A stretch of 64,000 nucleotides of DNA from Paenibacillus terrae (GTDB lineage Bacteria > Bacillota > Bacilli > Paenibacillales > Paenibacillaceae). This document shows, in pieces, positions 46,393 through 55,309 of the stretch (position 1 is the first letter of the stretch; each line of letters starts with the position of its first letter). The notes under the pieces were generated by a model, which was given only the letters and a program-made list of their open reading frames with translations, was not told where the DNA came from and ran no database searches. Both the position numbers and the translations under genes were made by a program. Where the stretch lies: NCBI RefSeq assembly GCF_005217525.1, contig NZ_PNXQ01000016.1, positions 31,350 through 95,349 of the forward strand, written 5' to 3'.

Positions 46393-46540
46393 TTAATGAG
46401 GAAAGGCAAAAAAAGAACTTTCATTCCACATGAAAGGGGCTATGGAATCGCTCTTGGGATTTATGCAAAATACTCATTTACATAATATAACCATTTATTC
46501 TATAATGTTTAAGAGTGTGATTTATTTGAAAGGAGGGATC

Positions 46541-46576
46541 GGATTTCTAAGTAAGCCTTCGCCTGCTTAGAAATCC
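46541..46576 (+). promoter_or_regulatory. Hairpin in the leader of the CE12 esterase gene
   Basis: GGATTTCTAAG (46541-46551) pairs perfectly with CTTAGAAATCC (46566-46576). It follows an RBS-like AAAGGAGGG with no start codon at the right distance. It lacks a T tract, so it may be a 5' UTR structure or the remnant of a leader ORF. Confidence 0.4.
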
Positions 46577-46686
46577 AATGGATACAAACCTGTGTCTATG
46601 AAGTAAATGAATATAACTTATTGTATGCGCTTACAAATATCGAAAGACTTTTGGACTATTCTACATTTTGGAGGAGGAATGATGAT

Positions 46687-47847
46687 ATGAAGTGGATAAA
46701 AGGAATGACCAGTATGCTTTTGGTCGCTCTGTTATGCAGTACGCCGGGCTTGAATGGGACAACGCCCGCATATGGAGCAGCTGGCGATTACAAATTTGAT
46801 TTTGGCGCGGGTCCAGTGGAATCTGGCTATACTGGGGTGAGTGCATCCCTGCGATACGATTCAACCCGCGGTTATGGATTTCGTACACCCGAGAATGTGC
46901 GCAATGTGGGTGCATCGGGTACTGGTGTCGCTAGTGATGCAGTACGCTTTCTGACGACTGGTACGAAAAGCGAAAATACATTTGATGTGGATCTAGCTCC
47001 TGGGCTATATGAGGTATCGGTCACGCTAGGGAATACAACCCGAGCGAGCGTTGCCGCCGAGGGAGTATATCAGGTCATCAATATGACGGGGGACGGAGCA
47101 AAGGACCGCTTTCAAATTCCTGTGACCGATGGACAATTGAATTTACTAATTACAGAAGGTAAAGAGGGAACCTCTTTTGCAATAAGTGCATTGGAAATCA
47201 GGCGATTGTCTAACAATCCCGTCACGAATCGGACGATTTACATCGGTGGGGATTCTACCGTCTGCAATTACTATCCGCTGGATAGCAGCGTGCAGGCCGG
47301 CTGGGGGCAGCTATTGCCGCAATTCGTAAACACAAATACATTCCAGATCCGTAACATGGCGTCAGGGGGGCAAATTGCAAGGGGCTTCCATCAGGACGGT
47401 CAGCTAGAGGCGATCGTCAAATACATTAAACCGGGGGATTATTTCATTCTCCAGTTGGGCATTAATGACACCAACCCGAAGCATAACGAAAGCGAAGCGG
47501 AGTTTAAGGACTGGATGCGGGATATGATCCGGCAGGTCAAGGCCAAAGGGGCAACCGTAATCCTTTCAACACCGCAGGGGCGAGCCACTGATTTTAACGC
47601 GAATAATGTACACACCGCTGAAAATAGATGGTATAGAGGCTCTATTTTAGCGCTGGCGCAAGAGGAACAAACGCCCTTGGTCGATCTGAACGTGCTTAGC
47701 TCAGCTTATTTTACCTCCATTGGTCCGCAAGCCACACTCGCCCTGTATATGAATGGTGATACGCTGCATCCGAATGTTGCCGGAGCAAAGGAACTGGCAC
47801 GTCTAGTAGCCAAGGATTTAAAAAGGCAGGGTCTAAGCGGATTCTAG
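46687..47847 (+). CDS. Secreted CE12-type rhamnogalacturonan acetylesterase
   Basis: This 386-residue SGNH hydrolase has a signal peptide (GMTSMLLVALLCSTPG, cleavage near AYGAA) and an N-terminal beta domain (residues about 35-175, FDFGAGPVESGYTGVSA type, common in CE12 enzymes). Its catalytic domain has IYIGGDSTVCN (Ser), SGGQIARGF, LGINDTN and GDTLHPNVAG (Asp/His). It removes acetyl groups from pectin rhamnogalacturonan outside the cell, which fits the rhamnose and glucoside genes nearby. I chose ATG 46687 behind GGAGGAGGAATG. Confidence 0.82.
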   Translation: MKWIKGMTSMLLVALLCSTPGLNGTTPAYGAAGDYKFDFGAGPVESGYTGVSASLRYDSTRGYGFRTPENVRNVGASGTGVASDAVRFLTTGTKSENTFDVDLAPGLYEVSVTLGNTTRASVAAEGVYQVINMTGDGAKDRFQIPVTDGQLNLLITEGKEGTSFAISALEIRRLSNNPVTNRTIYIGGDSTVCNYYPLDSSVQAGWGQLLPQFVNTNTFQIRNMASGGQIARGFHQDGQLEAIVKYIKPGDYFILQLGINDTNPKHNESEAEFKDWMRDMIRQVKAKGATVILSTPQGRATDFNANNVHTAENRWYRGSILALAQEEQTPLVDLNVLSSAYFTSIGPQATLALYMNGDTLHPNVAGAKELARLVAKDLKRQGLSGF

Positions 47848-47990
47848 CCTTCGCCATCTGAAGACTGTGGGTGCTATAATGATAGAAAAACAGCACGAGA
47901 GCCGGAATGGTTTTGTTGTCTGGTGTCAGCACTGTTTTGAGACGTGAAGACCACAGTTTACGGCTAGGGGAAAGGAGATCCGACGATCAC

Positions 47991-48317
47991 ATGCAGCCTT
48001 TTACAGCTCGTGTATTAAAAATAATCAAGTTCATCCCTGAGGGAAGAATCATGACCTATGGACAAATTGCAGCGGAAGCAGGCAGTCCGAGAGGGGCGCG
48101 TCAGGTTGTGCGTATTTTGCATACGCTGAGCAGCAAGCACCGCTTGCCCTGGCACAGGGTCGTAAACCGATTGGGAGAAATTGCGCTACAGGACGATGAA
48201 GGAGCTTCTTTACAAAGGCTGCTTTTGGAAGCGGAAGGTATACAGTTTATGAAGAACGGACGAATTTCACTGGAAAAATACCTGTATGATTCTCAAGCGG
48301 TGATAGAAGACGAATAG
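47991..48317 (+). CDS. Alkyltransferase-like (ATL) DNA repair protein
   Basis: This 108-residue protein has the C-terminal fold of O6-methylguanine-DNA methyltransferase: TYGQIAAEAGSPRGARQVVRIL (the recognition helix with the Arg finger), then PWHRVVNRLG. The reactive Cys of PCHRV is replaced by Trp54, so it cannot remove alkyl groups. ATL proteins instead bind alkylated bases and hand them to nucleotide excision repair. I chose ATG 47991 behind AAAGGAG; the longer frame starts in the previous gap. It stands alone. Confidence 0.85.
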   Translation: MQPFTARVLKIIKFIPEGRIMTYGQIAAEAGSPRGARQVVRILHTLSSKHRLPWHRVVNRLGEIALQDDEGASLQRLLLEAEGIQFMKNGRISLEKYLYDSQAVIEDE

Positions 48318-48321
48318 AAGC

Positions 48322-48379
48322 AACCTGAAAATGCCGATCACGTACGCATCCAAAGCGACGTTGATCGGCATTTTAGGTT
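48322..48379. terminator. Long hairpin after the ATL gene
   Basis: AACCTGAAAATGCCGATCA (48322-48340) pairs with TGATCGGCATTTTAGGTT (48362-48379) with a 21-nt loop and one bulge. TTTT inside the right arm is the only T tract. It probably ends both the ATL gene and the small leftward ORF. Confidence 0.65.
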
Positions 48380-48411
48380 AGAAGCGAGATATAATTCTAT
48401 TAAAATCATCC

Positions 48412-48600
48412 CTAGCTGATCAGATGCTGCTGATTCCGTTGGGCAAGGTGGAAAGAAATACTGTTTATAAGCGGTAAATCGTTATTTTTCCGGGCTTCCC
48501 GGATCAATTGCTTCTTTTGCTGTTCGGATTCACGTAAAAATCGGGTCATCCACAAATCAGACGGTACGTTCGTAGTAGTCATGCGAGATTCTTTTATCAT
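48412..48600 (-). CDS. Small hypothetical protein
   Basis: This 62-residue ORF has a good site (GGGAGGGTTAATAG) before its ATG at 48600. It is hydrophilic and basic in the middle (LRESEQQKKQLIREARKNN), predicted helical, with no Cys and no membrane segment. No family is recognised. It lies between two hairpins and on the opposite strand from its neighbours. The site and helix-like composition support it as real, but it may not be. Confidence 0.5.
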   Translation of the reverse strand: MIKESRMTTTNVPSDLWMTRFLRESEQQKKQLIREARKNNDLPLINSISFHLAQRNQQHLIS

Positions 48601-48697
48601 CTATTAACCCTCCCAGTGAGCGGCTGTTATTCTTTCTCTATTATATGCTCCTAACCTTAATAGATGCTGTTGGTTTCCTTAAAATTAGCTGAAATTT

Positions 48698-48834
48698 AGG
48701 TAAAGTTCAGGTAAAAACAGGTTCATTTTATATCTGATTTGCAGGAGAACAGCTTGAATCGACAATCCTGAAATAAAGGTTACAAAAATGTATTGGTTTG
48801 ACACCTTGTACCAACATTCACCTGAAAGTACAAT
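48698..48834 (+). promoter_or_regulatory. Promoter and phased AGGTAAA-type repeats before the efflux operon
   Basis: TTGTAC (48806-48811) and TACAAT (48829-48834) have a 17-bp spacer. Upstream, AGGTAAA (48698-48704), AGGTAAA (48709-48715) and AGGTTC (48719-48724) repeat at 11 and 10 bp, on one face of the helix, as OmpR-type regulators bind. The rest of 48601-48920 is AT-rich and holds no gene. Confidence 0.55.
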
Positions 48835-48920
48835 TAGGTGGCGGATAGACTGTGGAATTTTATGTCGAAATCTATAAAAATCATTTGAAAGATTACACCG
48901 AGAGGGGAGAGATTCATCCT

Positions 48921-50096
48921 ATGAAGTATAAAGCGGCTGCCACGCTGCTCGTATTGACGATGTCGTCAGGCTTGATTTCCACCGTTCAGGCTGACAGTGC
49001 AGCAGGAAGCACAACAGGAAATACGTCGGCAAGTATATCAGGAACCTCGTCTGCTGTGGTTACATCGAAGACCGCCTCCATAACGGGTCAGGCTTTACCT
49101 CCATTAACGCTCAAACAGGCAGCGGAATGGGCACAAACGAATAGCTACAACACGCGTACTGCTGAGCGGGACGTGGAGCGCCGAAGAATGGAACTAAAAA
49201 ATGCGGAAAAGGATCTGGGCAATGCATTCGTGGATTTTATAGATGGTGAATATGTTGGTGATGAGTCATCCTGGAAAAATTATAACTCTTCGACGTTATC
49301 CTATCTAGCCAGCAAAAAGCAGGCGCAATTCGCTAAGGATCAGATATATTTTAATGTGATGAAAAGCTACCAGAGCGTGTTCGTGGCAGAGAATCAGGTG
49401 AAAAATGATCTGGAAGCGCTTGAAATTGCTCAAGCGGAGGAAAAGATTGCACTCGCCAAATTTGCGCGCGGCAAGCTGTCTGAGTATGCGAAAAACGAGA
49501 GTACACAGGCCAGAAGCCAGGCTGAGCAGACAGTCGAGCAGGGGAAAATTACGCTGCAAAAATCGCGTGACGCTCTGAATTTTCTGATGGGTCAGCCAAA
49601 CGGAACAGCCTATGAAATGGTGGATCGACCCGTATACAAGGAACCGAAGAAGCTGGATATCGAAATACATATACAACAGCTGATGGATATGAATCCAAAC
49701 TTGTGGAAGCTGGAGGATAGTATCAAAACTTCGGAACTCAATGTGAGATATTTCGATTTTAACAGCGGCGCAGGTGCTTACGATTTAGCCAAAATGGACG
49801 TGGATACGGCCAAGGAGGAGCTGGACAAGGGACAAAAGGATTTTGCCGAATCGCTTCGCAATTTATATGCCACGGTCAAAGAAAACCAAAAAAAATACGT
49901 TCAACTGGAAGAAAGCCTGCGCACGGCAAAAGAGGGGCTGGATTTGTCCCGCAAAAAGTGGGCCAGAGGCTTAATTATTGAGCTGGAGCTGAAAAATAGT
50001 CAGTTGAAGGTGGACCAGATTGAACGGCAAATGGAAGAGCTGGCGATTGAGCTGAGTCAGAATGAATACACGTTGAGCAAGCCATGGAGCACATAG
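48921..50096 (+). CDS. TolC-family (OEP-like) protein of an efflux operon
   Basis: This 391-residue protein has a signal peptide (KYKAAATLLVLTMSSGLISTVQA) and a Ser/Thr-rich spacer. Long helices with TolC-type repeats follow (LTLKQAAEWAQTNSYNTRTAERD; later LARKKW-like ARGLIIELELKNSQLKVDQ). In Gram-negative bacteria TolC is the outer-membrane channel; here the helical coiled part is kept while beta-barrel strands are hard to see. It starts at ATG 48921 behind AGAGGGGAGAG. It is directly upstream of the MFP, ATPase and permease genes, so it probably serves as an extracellular or wall-spanning part of the same pump. Confidence 0.72.
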   Translation: MKYKAAATLLVLTMSSGLISTVQADSAAGSTTGNTSASISGTSSAVVTSKTASITGQALPPLTLKQAAEWAQTNSYNTRTAERDVERRRMELKNAEKDLGNAFVDFIDGEYVGDESSWKNYNSSTLSYLASKKQAQFAKDQIYFNVMKSYQSVFVAENQVKNDLEALEIAQAEEKIALAKFARGKLSEYAKNESTQARSQAEQTVEQGKITLQKSRDALNFLMGQPNGTAYEMVDRPVYKEPKKLDIEIHIQQLMDMNPNLWKLEDSIKTSELNVRYFDFNSGAGAYDLAKMDVDTAKEELDKGQKDFAESLRNLYATVKENQKKYVQLEESLRTAKEGLDLSRKKWARGLIIELELKNSQLKVDQIERQMEELAIELSQNEYTLSKPWST

Positions 50097-50109
50097 GGAG
50101 GAAACGAAG

Positions 50110-51567
50110 TTGGCAGAAACGGTTTTAAACGACGCCTTATTAAAGTTACGAAGAAAACGGAGAAAAAAGTGGATCTGGACCATGGTTGTGCTGCTGGTAA
50201 TAGGCGGGGGTGGAACAGCAGTATATTTGAAGCTGCCCAAAGAGCAGGCTGTACCATTGGTTCAGGACGAGACGCTTAAAGTGGAACGTGGGGATGTGAG
50301 CGAGAAGCTGGATACGTCTGGTACCGTGCAGGCTTCCAAGGAAGTAAAACTGAATTTTACAAGTACAGGCGAAAATAAACTGGCGGCGGTAAATGTGAAG
50401 GCTGGAGATAAGGTGAAAAGAGGACAAGTCCTGGCTCTTCTGGACAGTTCTGAAATTAAGATGCAAATCCAGAGCGCATCCGATAATTTGGAAATATCCA
50501 AATCCAAGCTGGCTGAATTGGAGAAGGGGCCGAAGGCGGAGGATATTGAAATTCAGAAGACGAATGTGCTTCGGGCTAAAATGGCTGTCGATACAGCGCA
50601 GGAATCCTTTGAGCTGGAAGAAGCGGAAAGTCAGAAGAAGGCTTCCAAAAAGCAGTTGGAGCAGGCGCGAAAGGCATATGAAGACCAAAAGTTTTTACAT
50701 GATGCCGGAGCGGTGTCCAACAGTGAAATGGAGCAAGCAGAGCAAGCACTGGATAAAGCACAGACGGATTATGACGGTCTGGATTTACAATTCCGCAAAA
50801 TCATGTCGCAAAAGCGCCGTGCTATCGCAGAGGCTGAAATCGGCTATCGATCGGCTATGGCTGAGCTTCGCAAAATAGAGGTTCCAGCCGATGCTTCCAA
50901 TATCCAATCCGCACGGATTGAGGTTAGAAGACTGGCCACCGAGCTGGAGCAGAAAAAAAATGACCTGAACAAGCTTCAGGTCACGGCACCGTGGGACGGA
51001 GTCATTTTAAAGGTGAACGGGGATGTCGGAACCAGTCCGACGGCTCCTTTTATCGTCATGAATAACTCGGACTCCAACAATCTCAAGATTGGCGCAAAAA
51101 TCAGTCAGAACGATATTGTAAAGGTGAAAAAAGGACTTTCAGCGGTGTTATCCACCAATGCTTACCCGGGTGAGTCGTTCCCGGGCAAGGTGCAATTTGT
51201 CTCACCGGAAGCATCCACAGATGAAGGCATGACGACCTATCTGATGGAGCTGTCCGTTCATGATCCGAAAGGCAAGCTGAAAACCGGCATGGTTATGAAT
51301 GTATCCGTTATTTTGGGAGTACACAAAAATGTACTGTTTGTTCCAGCGATTGCGCTGAGATCCGAAGGTGGACAGGACGGCGTCTATTTTGCTGCTAATC
51401 CGGCAAATCCAGGGGCGCGCACATTCAAGCCCGTAGAGCTCGGATTTTACACGCCAGATCGAGTCGAGCTCAAGTCGGGTGTGAAGGAGGGTGACACTCT
51501 TATTGTGCCTGCTCCTGAACCTCCGCCGGACCCTTCCGCTATGGGCGGCATGCAGGGAGGCTTTTAA
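50110..51567 (+). CDS. HlyD/MacA-like membrane fusion protein
   Basis: This 485-residue protein has a basic N-terminus, one membrane helix (about residues 22-42, KWIWTMVVLLVIGGGG) and a barrel-sandwich hybrid (GTVQASKEVKLNF, VNVKAGDKVKRGQVLALLDSSE). Long coiled coils at about 110-280 have SELSN-type heptads (KSKLAELEKG, RRLATELEQKKNDLNKLQV), followed by a beta-barrel and a Pro/Gly-rich tail. It starts at TTG 50110 behind GGGAGGAAACG. It links the MacB-like ABC transporter to the TolC-like protein. YknX-type is the closest Bacillus kin. Confidence 0.85.
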   Translation: MAETVLNDALLKLRRKRRKKWIWTMVVLLVIGGGGTAVYLKLPKEQAVPLVQDETLKVERGDVSEKLDTSGTVQASKEVKLNFTSTGENKLAAVNVKAGDKVKRGQVLALLDSSEIKMQIQSASDNLEISKSKLAELEKGPKAEDIEIQKTNVLRAKMAVDTAQESFELEEAESQKKASKKQLEQARKAYEDQKFLHDAGAVSNSEMEQAEQALDKAQTDYDGLDLQFRKIMSQKRRAIAEAEIGYRSAMAELRKIEVPADASNIQSARIEVRRLATELEQKKNDLNKLQVTAPWDGVILKVNGDVGTSPTAPFIVMNNSDSNNLKIGAKISQNDIVKVKKGLSAVLSTNAYPGESFPGKVQFVSPEASTDEGMTTYLMELSVHDPKGKLKTGMVMNVSVILGVHKNVLFVPAIALRSEGGQDGVYFAANPANPGARTFKPVELGFYTPDRVELKSGVKEGDTLIVPAPEPPPDPSAMGGMQGGF

Positions 51568-51573
51568 ACGGGT

Positions 51574-52293
51574 ATGAGATACGTCATTCAAATTGAGGAT
51601 TTGAAAAAGGTGTACCAGGTTGGGGATCAGGAAATTCATGCCCTGCGTGATGTGCAGCTCAACATTGCTGACGGTGATTTTGTGGCAATCATGGGCCCGT
51701 CCGGATCAGGCAAGTCCACGATGATGAATGTCATCGGCTGTCTGGATCTGCCTACCTCGGGACAGTTTTATTTGGACGGTTATTCCATACTGGATGCTCG
51801 TGAGGATGAGCTGGCTATTATCCGTAATCAGAAAATCGGATTTGTATTTCAAAAATTTCATTTGCTTCCGCGGGCCACAGCTTTGGAGAACGTAGAGCTG
51901 CCGATGATTTATGCAGGCGTACCAGCCAAGGAGCGGCGCTTGCGGGCCATTGAGGCGCTGACCAGTGTGGGGCTGAGCGATCGGATGAACAACAAGCCGA
52001 ATGAGTTGTCAGGCGGTCAGCAGCAACGGGTATCCATAGCGCGCGCACTTGTGAACAATCCGGTGATTCTCTTGGCGGATGAGCCGACAGGCGCACTGGA
52101 CTCCAAAACGAGCGTTGAAATTATGGAGATTTTCCAACGCCTGAACGATCGGGGGAAAACGGTTGTGCTCGTTACGCATGATCAGGAAATTGCGGAATAC
52201 GCCAAGCGTCTGATTCATTTTCGCGATGGACGGATTGAAGAGGATCAGCCTGTTGGGAACCGAAGAATGGCGGCAGAGGAAGTGAAGGCATGA
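51574..52293 (+). CDS. MacB-like ABC transporter ATPase
   Basis: This 239-residue ATPase of the LolD/MacB type has Walker [10 protein letters not shown] (about residue 43), [15 protein letters not shown], signature [16 protein letters not shown], Walker [16 protein letters not shown] and the H-loop THDQEIA. It powers the permease that overlaps its stop by 4 nt. Context (MFP, TolC-like) fits mechanotransmission-type export of peptides or antibiotics, as for YknYZ/MacB. Confidence 0.9.
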   Translation: MRYVIQIEDLKKVYQVGDQEIHALRDVQLNIADGDFVAIMGPSGSGKSTMMNVIGCLDLPTSGQFYLDGYSILDAREDELAIIRNQKIGFVFQKFHLLPRATALENVELPMIYAGVPAKERRLRAIEALTSVGLSDRMNNKPNELSGGQQQRVSIARALVNNPVILLADEPTGALDSKTSVEIMEIFQRLNDRGKTVVLVTHDQEIAEYAKRLIHFRDGRIEEDQPVGNRRMAAEEVKA

Positions 52294-53501
52294 AATTTCG
52301 GGAAATTATCCGGGTATCGCTCAACAGTTTGCGAACCAATATGCTGCGATCCTTGCTGACCATGCTGGGCATTATTATTGGGGTGGCTGCTGTAATCACG
52401 ATTGTAGCCATCGGTAAAGGCTCTACGGCCACGATTACGTCGCAGATTAACAGTATGGGAAACAATTTGCTCATGATTTATCCTTATGCCCCATATGATG
52501 GGTCCAGCTCCATGTCGTTCAGTCAGACGAAAGGAATATCTCTGGAGGATATCGCTGCGCTAGAGCAGCAAAAAGCCGTAGCCGAGGTAGCTCCAAGTGC
52601 CATGACCAGTGCGGATATTACGTGGAGCCGCAATAAGGTCAGCGGGCAGATTGAGGGGACTTCGCTGGCTTTCATCCATGTGAGAAAGCTGTCGCTCGCT
52701 CAGGGCAGGTCTTTTACCCACTATGAAGTGGAGAAGAGACTGAATGTCGTGGTGCTAGGGAGCGATGCAGCCCGTAATATTTTTGGTCCGGATGCCTCCA
52801 AGGCAGTGGGGGAAACGATCATGATCAAGCAGCTACCTTTTAAGGTGGTCGGGGTACTGACGAATTCCAATTCCAATATGGGTAACAGCGGGCAGCAGGT
52901 ATATGTGCCGATTACAACAGGGATGGAACGACTGGGGAATATGAGCATTCAGCAGGTGAATGCTTCTGCAACAACGGAGGAGAAGATTGACCAGGCGAGT
53001 GCTGAAATCCGACAGGTGCTGCGCGCCCGGCATGAGCTGAAGCCATCAGAGGGCGATGATTTCCAAATCACGACCCAGACGGAGATTCTAAAAACGGTCT
53101 CAGGTGTAGACAAGGTTATGAATATGCTGTTGCTCGGCGTTGCTGCGATTGCGCTCGGTGTTGGGGGCATTGGCATCATGAATATTATGCTGGTGTCCGT
53201 CACGGAACGGACGAGGGAGATCGGGATTCGCAAGGCGATTGGTGCGCAGCGCAGTGATATTATGCTGCAATTTCTGGCCGAGGCTGTTTTTCTTAGTCTG
53301 ATGGGCGGACTGGTTGGTGTTATGGCGGGTCTTGGGGGCGCGAAGCTGCTGGAGAAATTTGTCCATATGCCGATTGTGTATACGATGGAACCGGTGTTGT
53401 ACTCTTTTCTGTGCTGCATGGGTGTTGGTGTACTGTTTGGAGTGTACCCGGCACGGAAGGCGTCCAAGCTGCGTCCGATCGATGCTTTAAGATACGAATA
53501 A
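52290..53501 (+). CDS. MacB/YknZ-like ABC transporter permease (FtsX family)
   Basis: This 403-residue permease has one N-terminal membrane helix ([20 protein letters not shown]), a large extracellular domain (about residues 50-280) and three C-terminal helices with [30 protein letters not shown] (the FtsX motif). It exports substrates with the ATPase and the membrane fusion protein. A terminator follows at 53504. The substrate is unknown; the downstream lipopeptide cluster is 4 kb away, and a self-resistance role is only a speculation. Confidence 0.88.
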   Translation: MKFREIIRVSLNSLRTNMLRSLLTMLGIIIGVAAVITIVAIGKGSTATITSQINSMGNNLLMIYPYAPYDGSSSMSFSQTKGISLEDIAALEQQKAVAEVAPSAMTSADITWSRNKVSGQIEGTSLAFIHVRKLSLAQGRSFTHYEVEKRLNVVVLGSDAARNIFGPDASKAVGETIMIKQLPFKVVGVLTNSNSNMGNSGQQVYVPITTGMERLGNMSIQQVNASATTEEKIDQASAEIRQVLRARHELKPSEGDDFQITTQTEILKTVSGVDKVMNMLLLGVAAIALGVGGIGIMNIMLVSVTERTREIGIRKAIGAQRSDIMLQFLAEAVFLSLMGGLVGVMAGLGGAKLLEKFVHMPIVYTMEPVLYSFLCCMGVGVLFGVYPARKASKLRPIDALRYE

Positions 53502-53503
53502 AG

Positions 53504-53557
53504 AAGCGGATACTTCGTCTTACTCGAAAGAGCAGGGTGTGAAGTATCCGCTTTTTT
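53504..53557 (+). terminator. Terminator of the efflux operon
   Basis: AGCGGATACTTC (53505-53516) pairs with GAAGTATCCGCT (53541-53552) and is followed by TTTTTT. Confidence 0.8.
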
Positions 53558-53713
53558 GGTGTGGTATAAGTGCTTTAAACGATAAAAAATCATCAATAAC
53601 CGCTTTAATTTTATATATGTGATGTTTTATATGCTTTTAAAGGTTGATTTATAATTATATATGACGTATTATATTCAATATCAGATAGCAAGGAAAAAAA
53701 AGGAGGGGCGTTC

Positions 53714-54358
53714 ATCATCGACCTTACGGCAAGACAAGTGGAAATTTTAAACATCGTACAAAAGCATGCCCCGATTACCGGTGATCAGATTGCGGAAATG
53801 CTCAATCTCAGCAAGGCGACCATTCGGACCGACCTATCCAAGCTGGGCATTCTGAATTATATAGATGCGAAGCCCAAGGTTGGTTATTTTGTCGGAAAAC
53901 GGGGCACGCCGAACCGGGAGGAAAAATTCCGGCTCATGCAAATGAAGGTCGGCGATCTTCACGGAGTTCCAGTCATCGTACGTGAAACAACAACGATTCA
54001 GGAAGCTGTGGTTGCTCTTTTTCTGGAGAACGTGAGTAACCTGATCGTTACCGATGAAGAAGGGAATCTGGCAGGAGTAGCTTCCCGCAAGGATCTGCTC
54101 AAGGTTACGTTAGGCAATCCGAATGCGGCGACCATCCCTGTCAGCCTCGTGATGACTCGTCAGGCGAATGTCGTCACTGTTTCCCCGGAAGACACTGTAC
54201 TGGAGGCAGCGCGCAAAATCATTGCTCGTCAAATTGACAGTCTGCCCGTCGTCGTCCCTTCCAACTCCGACAAACCAGGGGAACACTGGAAAGTCGTGGG
54301 ACGCATTACGAAAACAAATATTATCAAAATGTTGCTCGATATGGTAGCAGAGGATTAA
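53714..54358 (+). CDS. ccpN: Transcriptional repressor CcpN, apparent AUC start
   Basis: This protein of about 214 residues has an N-terminal HTH (ITGDQIAEMLNLSKATIRTDLSKLG) and two CBS domains (MQMKVGDLHGVPVIV, VASRKDLLKVT, SLVMTRQANVVTVSPED). CcpN represses gluconeogenic genes (gapB, pckA). AGGAGG (53701-53706) is followed 7 nt later by ATC ATC, and the reading frame there gives IIDLTARQVEIL, aligning with the start of B. subtilis CcpN (IELxKRQ). The first standard start is GTG 53738, 31 nt after the RBS and inside the conserved segment. I therefore infer an ATC start at 53714. Promoter TTGATT (53644) / TATTAT (53667), 17-bp spacer. Confidence 0.85.
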   Translation: MIDLTARQVEILNIVQKHAPITGDQIAEMLNLSKATIRTDLSKLGILNYIDAKPKVGYFVGKRGTPNREEKFRLMQMKVGDLHGVPVIVRETTTIQEAVVALFLENVSNLIVTDEEGNLAGVASRKDLLKVTLGNPNAATIPVSLVMTRQANVVTVSPEDTVLEAARKIIARQIDSLPVVVPSNSDKPGEHWKVVGRITKTNIIKMLLDMVAED

Positions 54359-54371
54359 TGGGAGGAATCGA

Positions 54372-55175
54372 ATGGTTCAGGCGCGTAGTCATTTTATAGC
54401 GATCTGTTCAGACTCGATTGGCGAGACGGCGGAAGCTGTCGTTCAGGCCACTATGCGCCAATTTGAGCTACAGGACACAGAGATCAAGAGATTTATGAAT
54501 GTAAGAGATGAAGACGAACTGAGCCGGGTGATGGAAGAGGTGGCTGAGCGTAAAGGTTTTGTAGCCTATACGCTGGTACAGCCGGAATTGAGAGAAGCGA
54601 TGAAAGAGGAGGCTGTGCGACTGAATGTGCGGGCTGTCGATATCATGGGCCCGATGATGCAGGCGTTTGCTGACACGTTCCATGATGATCCCAAGGAAAA
54701 GCCCGGTTTGCTGCATCGGATGGACGACAATTACTTTCGCCGTGTGGAAGCCGTGGATTTTGCGGTTCAATATGATGATGGCAAAGATGTGAGCGCCATC
54801 CTCAAAGCAGATATTGTATTGCTAGGCGTATCACGTATTTCCAAAACCCCTTTGTCGATGTTTTTGGCGCATAAAGGTTATAAAACGGTCAACATTCCCG
54901 TCGTACCGGAGCTGACACCGCCTGCACAGTTGCAGGATGTACAGCATGGTCGGGTGTTCGGGTTGACGATCCAGCCGGAGCTGCTGTTAAAAATACGCAG
55001 TGAGCGACTCAAGGTGATGGGATTGCCTAACAATGTGCAATATGCTACATCGACGCGGGTGGAGGAAGAGATTGCGTATGCGCAATGCCTATTTACGAAA
55101 TTAGGTTGCCCGATCATTGATGTCACCGATAAAGCGATTGAAGAAACAGCAGGTTTGATTATCAGGATGTTATAG
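54372..55175 (+). CDS. Pyruvate, phosphate dikinase regulatory protein (YqfL/PpsR type)
   Basis: This 267-residue DUF299 protein has a P-loop-like GVSRISKTPLSMFLAHKG and the N-terminal FIAICSDSIGETAEAVVQATMRQF. It reversibly phosphorylates a dikinase or PEP synthase using ADP, switching it between active and inactive states. In B. subtilis the homologue (yqfL) is downstream of ccpN and modulates CcpN activity; the same pairing is seen here, 13 nt apart. RBS GGGAGGAATCG. Confidence 0.88.
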   Translation: MVQARSHFIAICSDSIGETAEAVVQATMRQFELQDTEIKRFMNVRDEDELSRVMEEVAERKGFVAYTLVQPELREAMKEEAVRLNVRAVDIMGPMMQAFADTFHDDPKEKPGLLHRMDDNYFRRVEAVDFAVQYDDGKDVSAILKADIVLLGVSRISKTPLSMFLAHKGYKTVNIPVVPELTPPAQLQDVQHGRVFGLTIQPELLLKIRSERLKVMGLPNNVQYATSTRVEEEIAYAQCLFTKLGCPIIDVTDKAIEETAGLIIRML

Positions 55176-55309
55176 AAGCGTAGCTGCTCAATAGATAATA
55201 GTTGCTGTAGGATACAGGAGTGTTATAGATAAAAAAGGCAGTATAGCTGCCCTATAAAAATGATTTTCCATAGGATAACAATTATGTATAGGAGAGGTGG
55301 AGGGAAGGT

